Source: Ectocarpus siliculosus (Eukaryota; Sar; Phaeophyceae; Ectocarpales; Ectocarpaceae). From it: a stretch of 40,000 nt of DNA. The stretch is from NCBI GenBank assembly GCA_000310025.1, contig FN649729.1, positions 5,308,947 to 5,348,946 on the forward strand, read 5' to 3'. The notes beneath the pieces are model-generated. The model made no database searches. It was given only the letters and a program-made list of their open reading frames with translations, and was not told the origin of the DNA. Positions within the stretch are counted from its first letter, which is position 1; each line of letters opens with the position of its first letter. Made by a program: the position numbers and the translations under genes. Below are positions 32,365 to 40,000 of the stretch, piece after piece.

Positions 32365-35300
32365 ATGGGAGTGCGGAAGGAAGGGAGTGGGAAGTCTCGC
32401 TCCACCGAAAGTTATCACGGGGTGAGTTCATGGATGAGACAAAACAAGGTGTCTTTCTGTGCATTCTCATCTGGTGAAGGAAAGCCAGCCCACGTGAGGC
32501 TGAGTTTATTCTCGAAGTGATTGCATTGTACAGTGTAGTGTTTCCTTTCAAAGCAGAGAAGAGGAGCGGGAGGCACATACACGGCGAGCCCTTTAGTCGT
32601 TGGTCGCGGGTGATGTTGCTTGTTGCTTGTTGCTTGTTGCAGAAAACTATGTTAGTGTGTGTAGTTCTGAACCATGGTCCGGGTTCGATTGCCCCTCACG
32701 CACTACCTCTGGAGGCTGCTTGGAAGGTACACTTGTAATGTACACTGTGATGACACTGCTGTCTGTACATACTTCCACAACAAAATGTTGTGCTGAGATG
32801 TGTTGTTCAAGTAGGCTCCCGCTCTTCTTGTCTTGTATCCTTAGACTACCCGTAAAAAAAACTACGAAGTATTAAATTATATGGCAGTATTTTCAAGAAT
32901 GGTCTGTCTTACATAGACTCTTTTCTATATGATACAGAGATGGATTCGTTGGGTCGTACGTACTGACAATATAATAGTAATACATGATGTACCTGATTGT
33001 CCCACGGGTAAGTATGTATGTTGTACATTGTTTCAAAAATGACGTGCCTTGTGCCTTTTGTCTTTTGTCTTTTCTCTCCAACCCAAGCACGGCGGCGGTG
33101 GCGGTGTATCGCCGCCCCCGTCATCACAGAAGGCGGCGCCGGGCGGCGCGGCAGCGGGTGCGGACAGAGACTCTGACGAGGACAGCGATCCCGAGCTGCA
33201 GCAGCTGTACGTCCAGTCCTACGCGTGCCAAGTCTTCCGCGATGACCCCGCGGCCACCGCTGTCCAAGATGGGGCTCACCTGCGACCTCTCACGGTCCCA
33301 CAGGTGCGCGGTCTTGACCAATCAACGGCCTTGACCAATCAACGGTCTTGATAAATCAACGCCACCACGCCCGACTTGGCGGTTACCGTAGCGATTATCT
33401 CTAGGTGACCCGTGGTGCTCTCTCTATTGGTGTCAACGGAACCATTCCGATCCCTGCATGTTCTTCATCAGAATGTTGCCACCTGGGTAATTTCGTAATT
33501 TCCTTTCTGCTGAGTTTGCTGTGTGAAGACTCGTATGCCGACTGGGGCCCTTGTAGTATGTAGAGATAGAAAGAGCGTGAGATGCGGTGCTTCTTGTTAT
33601 CAGCATGTTGAGATCTTCTTCTACCAATCCTTACCTCGTATTCTACATGTTGCCCGGCTGGGGCCTTTACCCGGCGCGTGAGGCGCGGTGCTTCTTATCA
33701 GCATCTTGAGATGCTCTTGCATGAATCCCATTGACGCCTGCATCTCTTGGGTCTTGAAGGTCGAGAGATCTAAATTATCTTCCCTAGGGTCTATTTCGGG
33801 CGTTAGATTCACGCGAACGATTGAACCGTGCTTCCACCAGAGGACGTGGAGGTTTGTGCTCTCTGTGGTGACCAAAGAGTATTATTTGCTTATGTTCTAG
33901 AAGTATTTTCCTAGCGCCGGGGGATTACCAAAAATTGCGATACGATGTCTAACGCTAACACCGGCGTCACCAAGATGGTGACCATCTCTCCGTGCACCTG
34001 CCCATGTAGCTGTCCGGTTTTGGCAAGCGGTTCCCCAAGAGGCAGCCGTACTACGCATGACGACACATGTTAGGTGTGCACGCTCGACTCTGTGCTCAAC
34101 ACGAGAGCCACACACCCCCTGTGCACACATGTACATTCTAAATGTTTACCTTGTTGCTCTGCCGAGGCGGTAGGTTTACGCAATGATGATAGTATTCCGA
34201 CCTTATTCCCGGAATTGTGTACATGTTCGTTGTCCTTACGCAGGATCCCGAGGGGGAACCTCTGATGCTCGACCGTTTCGACGCACGGTGGATGCTGGAC
34301 CTGTCTGACTTCAGCAAGGGTACAGGGTCCGCCCTTCCCGTAAAGCTGGAGGCCGAGGTGCGCCAACCGTGTGATTTTTTTGTCTTTTTTTGCCGTATGC
34401 ATATGCGTGCCTTTTTTGTCTCTATTTTTTTTTCGTGATCAAATTGGTGTAATGTAAATGTATCCATCCGTCTACGTACGCCTTGAGGTATGGGGCGCGT
34501 GTGCAGCCTTGTAGCGTGAGAGGAGGCAGCCCGGCGGCTTCGCCGCCTTTCTGTTGACCGGGACTCGGATCGTGTTTTGGCGATATCAACACCCCACGTT
34601 GCTTGCGACTGCTGTGATGGCGATGATTGCGGGACAGTCCGAGTCTTCCCTTCCTCCACCTGAGCCTGGTCTCCGCCCCGAGTCTCTACTATTGATTATT
34701 GGCGTTGTGATACGGGTAAATACCGCGGTCTACGGTACGGTGTTTGCCTGATACGAACGGTTATTTTGTGGTACGGTACGGTGTTTGCGAAGCACGGGCA
34801 GCTGTGTTGTCAGCTTTCTCTACCCTAGTTTAAGTGTGACTACAGGATGGTTTCGTACAAACTCTAAATAGCCTCACACGGTTGTTGGGTTTCATTGTGC
34901 CACGCTAAGTTTGGTATACAATAGACCCCCCCCCCCCGCCGGATTGGCCCTTATCTCCCTTGACGCGCCCTCTTGTTTTCGGCGTTTTGTGTGCAACCTC
35001 CCCAACATTGCAGGAGCGTAAGGCGGATGGGCTGCGGTACGAGGGCCTTCCCAGCGGGGATCATTCTTTGGTGGTGGAGGGGCTTGGGCAGTTTGCTCCC
35101 ACGGGGAGTTATGCACACGGCGGTAGTCGTGGGGGCCTCGGGGACGAGGAAGAGGAGGAGGTGACACACCCCGCAACGCAACTTCCGCTTTAAGCGTAGA
35201 GCTTTCAGATGTGCACGTATGCCTACTGCTACAGCACAGCCTGTTGCTGTTGTTGTGGCTGCTCTAGGCAGTTCTTCGCGCTGTAGTGCAAGTGTTGTTT

Positions 35301-38300
35301 TGTTGTTCCTGGTCGCGCTCTTTTGCTTGTTGTGAAGCAAACGGTGCCCAGACGACCGCACACACGAAGCGAATACCGGGACGCCACCCTATCATCTGAC
35401 AGACATGTCTCACCAATCACCACACCACCCCCTAAGCCCATCCCACACGCCCCCACACTTTCGTTGTTCCACATGCTCCATGTCCGTTGTGTTCTTGACC
35501 GGCCTCACCTTGGCCTCGCTATCCGATTTGTCGATACTGTCAGGAGCCCGAGGTTTACGGTTACTACGGAAGAACCGCCAGCCCCCCACCGACATCGGCG
35601 AACGCCGGGCGAGGTGCCTGGGCAACGGCCCAACCCCCTCCGCCTTCCGCGGACGCTGACCCGCCGCCAGCGCCAGCAGCAGTAGCAGTGGGTGATGGTA
35701 CCGGGGGTGGAGGGAGCGAGCCCACGAAGGGTGCGGGGGGGGACCAGTTTGAGGAGTTTGTCGCGGACTTTGGCATCCCGGAGGAGCTGGTGGCGCCGGC
35801 AACGTTTCGGCAGCACATGATGATGGTCGGGACTGCGAGGACGGCCGTTCGTTCTCCTCAGGTGCAGTATGCAGATAGCACGGCGTTATTCTGCTGTGCG
35901 CGGAGAGAGACTGCTTCTTGTGGGGCGTGTTTTTCTTTTGTTTGAGTGCATGGCTGGGTGTCCGGCGTCATTGCTGTGGTTGCGTCACGGCGGTAATGGT
36001 TTTGTTGCCAAACCAGGACAAGACAAGTTCACAGTCGTGTTTATCCTCACCAAAAGAGTCAAGGTTATTATCAATGACTAAAGTCCCGACGTTTGGTTGA
36101 TATTGCTTCGGTCCGCTTGCCCACTGGTGGTGTTCTTGTTGTCGTTGTCGTGTTGGTTGACCTCTTAGCTTGGCGTGATATTTAAATGCTGTGCTGGAAA
36201 CCCATGCCCGTTCCCAAGTCATCATGCATGGCAAAATAATTTTTTTTGGTTCCGGCTGCTATCACCGATTTCTCAGTCCATAATGTAGACTTTCTTTCAA
36301 CAGGCTCAACCATGGCCGATATGTGTCCAGCAGGTGATTTCCTCAAACCTCACTGACTACTGGAATGACTTAGACCTCCCATCCCCTTTAGACGGAGTAC
36401 TATTTTCTCCAACGGCAGAGTCTTCTTTATTGTTTTGCATAACACCATCATATACCCTGAACTCCTCAACCTTCTTGTCCCGCGATTCGGACGCTCACCA
36501 GCTGGAAGTACTCCTTCGGCTCAAGCAGCAGGCCAACGAGGCCTTTTCCTTTCTGTCGGACGAAGACCCTGTACACCCCTACTACCTCTTCCTCAAGTCT
36601 TGGGGGGAGAGCGCCCTTGCCGCGGAGTACGCCCGGCAGCAGCGGCTGCAGGCAGAGCGCGCCGAGGCCCGGCAGAGGCAGGACCAGCAGAGGAAAGAGC
36701 GAGAGGCAGCGGCTGCCAAAGGTCCGTGGCTGTTTTGATTGGTCGGTGTTGGCACCTAATAGTCCGGTCGGATCGACCCACCCGGGCGTGTCCCGCCCGT
36801 TCGGTGCTCGACGGAGTTGTGTTGGTGTTCCAGGGGGGCGTGGTGTGGTTGTGTTTTCCGGTATTTCAACCCGAAGGTCGGCGCGTGAAGCGCGATTTGT
36901 TGTTGGCCGACCGGATGCGTAGCCGATAATTCAAGAACGTCGGTATGACGGGGAGGGGTGTTTGCCACGAACATCGGAATATTTTCTGCGCTGCTTGTGA
37001 TTGATTAATCACGGCTCCTTGACTGCAGTACCTAGGTGTCTTTTGTTGCTTCCACAGCCAGCTGGTCTCGAGAGGCCTCTGTCGATAGTGTTTCCAGACA
37101 AGCCTTGCTTCAGGTGTGTGTGTGTGTATGTGTCGGTCGTGCTGCGCTGTACGTACGGTGTATGCCGTGCAGTATGGACCCCCCCCCCCCTCCCGCTGCT
37201 CCCTGTCTCCCCCCCGCCATCTGCCATCTGCGTGTGTGTTTTTTGCGCCTGAGCAACGATGAAGGATGGAGAGCAAGCCAGGGAAACGGAATGGCTGAGA
37301 CAAACACTACCCTTCGGGAGGCGTCTGGAAAATCTCGTGTGCTCTGTCTGGAGGAGCACTAGCCAACCTCGCCGTCTGCTGAGAAAAAGATGAGGACTCT
37401 CCGATAGCTCTGGAGGCGAGAGGATGCTCTCCCCCCAAAAGAGCAGATGGTTGAAACCGCCGGGGCTACTTCTGCTGCGGGGGCGGATGGCATCGCACGG
37501 ACCGGTTCGGGAACCGTTCCTGGTTTGTGCAACACGTGGCCAGAACGGGGGTTCTCCGTTCAGAAGAGGCTACTCTTTTGACGGGAGGCGAATGGACGGC
37601 GGCCATCGATCGCGGCCGTTTTTTTCTCTCTCGCTCTCTCTCTTGTGTGTGGCGCACGCGACACACACGGGGCATGAAGCTCCCACGAACCGTCCATCTC
37701 TTCCACCCTCATGACTGCAAAGTAGCCTTGAATTGTTTGTCGATGCCAAGGGAGAAGGGAGAGTTCCGGAGACTGTTTTTTGTCGCGTTTGGGATTTTAT
37801 GCTCTCTCGTCAGGGTTGGGGTTGAGCTTGTGGACATCCCTCCCTACGCCGCGGAAAGATGGTTCCGAATGTTGTGGCCTCCGTTGAAAGACCTGAAATT
37901 TCTCGCGGGGTTGAGCTTGGGCGCAGGTAAGGCTCGGGAGAGTTTGGAGGAACGCAAACGTTGGCAGTCAGTTGAACACGCGACGTTGACTGACTGCTGC
38001 GATCACAATCAGGTGGGTGTTACAGCGGCATTGAATGTTTTTCGGGAATGCCAGACCTGGCGGAGACAGATGAGTTTTGCGCGCTGACCCCATCTCACCG
38101 GCAACTGCGGCTCTTCCTCCAACGGCTCTCCGTGATGCGCGGGCGACGGTCGTTGAATGTTCCGCCATTTCAGCTCCACGCGCTGACTTGACCTGACCGT
38201 TGCGAGCCGTTGGCTCTCATGGTTGTTTATTGGTGTGTCTGGATGGAGGAATGGAGCCACGTCGGTGAGCCGTGCTGCTGCACCTTTTCCCGCTTGCACA

Positions 38301-39931
38301 CCGACTTGGCCGTGTTCTCATCGACGACGCTGACGACCCCCCGCCCCCTGCCCACGTCCGCTCGCATTCGTCGCCACCCCCCCCTCCTCTCGTCTGCCGA
38401 AACCCTCGTCTTGCACGGCACTTGTTCCCGTTGTCGCCACGACGGCAATCACGGTCGGTCACCGGTCCTACCGCTGCAGCTGCCAAGGAAGCGCCGCCGC
38501 CGCCTCCTCCTCCTCCTTCCCCTCCGCCGCCACCACCGCCGGACGCCGAAAATTCGGACGAAGTGGGCGCTCCGAATCTGCTGGGCGGCGCTTATGAATC
38601 CTCCGAAGACGAGGAGGATAACGCCTCCACCGCCGCAGCCGTCCCGCCGGCCACCGCCGCTCCCACAGGGACAACGTTGCCGCTGGCTGCGGGAGTGAGC
38701 TTGGGGGAGGCGGGGGGTTCGGTGGGGGAAGGCGTGTTGTTGTCCCCGGCGGTGCCAGGGGAAGAGAAGCGACAGGTGGTGGAGAAGATGGTCGGCTACG
38801 TCGCCAAGAACGGCCAGGCGTTCGAGGACCGTGTCAGGAAGAGGTGAGGGCTATCGGTGGATTCGGCTGCGGGGCGAGAGGCGTTACGTTAACCTTGTTG
38901 AGTGAAGTTTCGCGTTTGTTCGACCAAGGCGTGAGTGTTGTCTCGTTATATTTGCTAGCATGCGGAACGCGTGGTCCGATGCCGTCGAGTTGTTGCGATA
39001 CCTTCCCGACGAGCGATTGAGAATCCGCTTCTTTTTACTCCAGCGGCAAGAGCGAAGTGTGAGTGGGTGATGACCTCGAACACCGCATGACGTTTTTGCC
39101 AGCTGAGTGAGTGCTGCGAGTACTTGTACCTCGTTTTGGCTCTCGCGAAGTGAGCGCGCTACAATACAGGATTCACATCACGGAAGACTCCAGTCCCTGT
39201 GGGGAGACGTAGGTCGCACTCCCTAGTAGTGAACAAAGAGTAGAAGACCGGTCATGCGCCTCGTAGTGTTGAAACCGCATTCCCTTGACCTTTTTTTCTT
39301 CAGCAGCAGACTCCGACGCCTTCGTCTGACCCTCCCCCCGCCCTCCCACGCCGCCGCGCTCTGTTGTTACGAGCCAGGGAAGTATCGAACCCTACGTTCG
39401 ACTTCCTCAACCCGGCGAACAAATTCCACGCCTACTACAAGAGGCAGCTAGCGCTGGCGAAGGGTGAGCCTGTTTCGCCCGCCCCTGGGCAAGGCAACAC
39501 GGGTGGTGCGCCGGCAACCGGAGGATCGAGCAACTCCGACGTTCGGCGTGCAGCCGCCGCTGTGCCCGGCTCAAGCGCAAGCCAACGCCCTTCCTCAAGT
39601 TACACAGCTTCGAGCACAGCTGCTTCCGTGGGCGGTGCGTCTTGCGGCATCGCGGTCGGTGGAGGTACGGAAGGAGAATCCGCCAAGCCCGGTGCACCGG
39701 CTGACCAGGAGAACGGCTCCGCTGCTTCTGTCTCCTTGACCGCCGGGAAGAAACGACGGCGACCGCAAGACGAAAGCGAAAGTGGGGGGTCGAACGGCAA
39801 CAGCGCGGATGGGGACGACGCTACGTCAACCGCGGCGGGGCCGGTCGACACTTCCAGCGCCGAGGGGAACCTCCGGGAGAAGCTAGGGGACAAGCTCGGG
39901 ATAGCGCTGTCCACGGTCAACGATAGACGGG
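32365..39931 (+). CDS. SFSWAP: SFSWAP / suppressor-of-white-apricot splicing regulator homologue (3' incomplete)
   Basis: Exons 32365-32421, 33088-33303, 34244-34357, 35014-35160, 35544-35861, 36502-36721, 38480-38843 and 39378 onward join in frame. Exon 1 gives MGVRKEGSGKSRSTESYHG. Exons 2-4 form the DRY_EERY domain: LYVQSYACQVFRDD, then LMLDRFDARWMLD, then ERKADGLRYEGL. SURP1 joins exons 5 and 6 (HMMMVGTARTAVRSPQ with LEVLLRLKQQ...FSFLSDEDPVHPYYLF). SURP2 joins the last two exons (EEKRQVVEKMVGYVAKNGQAF with NPTFDFLNPANKFHAYY), after Pro-run and acidic linkers. This DRY_EERY-SURP-SURP order is that of SFSWAP, a nuclear regulator of pre-mRNA splicing. A possible exon at 37058-37113 (phase 1 to 0) does not fit the phase of the SURP2 exon, while exons 36502-36721 and 38480 fit directly. 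The last exon may end at the donor at 39464 or the one at 39932. It has no stop before the window edge, and the C-terminal part lies outside. Confidence 0.85.
33530..33740 (-). repeat. Diverged duplication with protein-like - strand frames, inside an SFSWAP intron
   Basis: Two copies share ctggggcc-tt, gcgtgag-gcggtgcttctt and atcagcat-ttgagat-ctt. On the - strand both translate alike (EDLNMLITRSTASHA and EHLKMLIRSTAPHAP, each followed by KGPSR), so the matches track a reading frame. They are probably remnants of a mobile-element gene inserted antisense in the intron. Confidence 0.45.
36304..36333 (+). other. Candidate 30-nt cassette exon within SURP1
   Basis: A good acceptor (tttctttcaacag) and donor (cag|gtgatt) bound ten codons, AQPWPICVQQ, symmetric in phase 0. 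Including it would insert ten residues exactly where SURP1 helices meet (after SPQ, before LEV). The family alignment fits better without it, so it may be alternative or false. Confidence 0.35.
37058..37113 (+). other. Candidate alternative exon of the SFSWAP homologue
   Basis: After ttgcttccacag the bases read in frame from exon 36502-36721 (phase 1) as ASWSREASVDSVSRQALLQ to CAG|gtgtgt. It exits in phase 0, whereas the SURP2 exon needs phase 1. A further open stretch at about 37812-37927 (DIPPYAAERWF... ending GCA G|gtaagg) exits in phase 1 and could bridge them through a gag acceptor at 37811-ish. Both remain unproven. Confidence 0.3.
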
Positions 39932-40000
39932 GTAAGGCAGACGATGGTAGGCAGGTGGTGGAGGGAGACGAGAAGGGCGAAGGTGATCCGACCCCTGGCT

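Noticed and set aside
32600-32700. gggttcgattgcc, resembling a tRNA B box
   Set aside because: No matching A box at a suitable distance and no cloverleaf stems around it.

Overview
The window looks like nuclear DNA from an intron-rich eukaryote, most likely a stramenopile and probably a brown alga. Most of the DNA is non-coding. Coding information sits in short GC-rich exons separated by long introns with canonical GT..AG borders. One gene joins a WSC domain to repeated ten-cysteine modules, an architecture that suits brown-algal cell-surface proteins. I see no operons, ribosome binding sites or CRISPR arrays. The species assignment is inference.

Layout. (1) About 1-3792, + strand: the 3' part of a gene for a basic, His-rich protein with one hydrophobic segment near its C-terminus. 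(2) 3793-8636: about 4.8 kb of non-coding DNA with microsatellites and repeat fragments, lying between converging genes. (3) 8637-16710, - strand: a ten-exon gene whose exons join in frame into a 482-residue type I membrane protein: signal peptide, two Cys-rich modules, WSC domain, a third module, Pro/Thr linker, a fourth module, transmembrane helix and short tail. (4) 16711-26672: about 10 kb with dispersed repeats, a possible decayed retroelement and one clearly delimited DNA transposon (21021-22694) with TA target duplications, inverted ends and many subterminal motif copies, carrying a small Cys-rich ORF. (5) 26673-31355, - strand: a four-exon gene for a 299-residue Gly-rich/coiled-coil protein of unknown function. 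(6) 31356-32364: a 1.0 kb divergent intergenic region. (7) 32365 to the right edge, + strand: a homologue of the splicing regulator SFSWAP (suppressor of white-apricot), with a DRY_EERY domain and two SURP domains, still open near the right edge.

The genes do not form an obvious pathway. The WSC/Cys-module protein is a candidate cell-wall sensor or adhesion protein. The SFSWAP homologue is a nuclear splicing factor that may regulate itself. By eye, introns and probable 3' UTRs are G/T-rich on their sense strand, so composition hints at the transcribed strand even where I recognise no exon.
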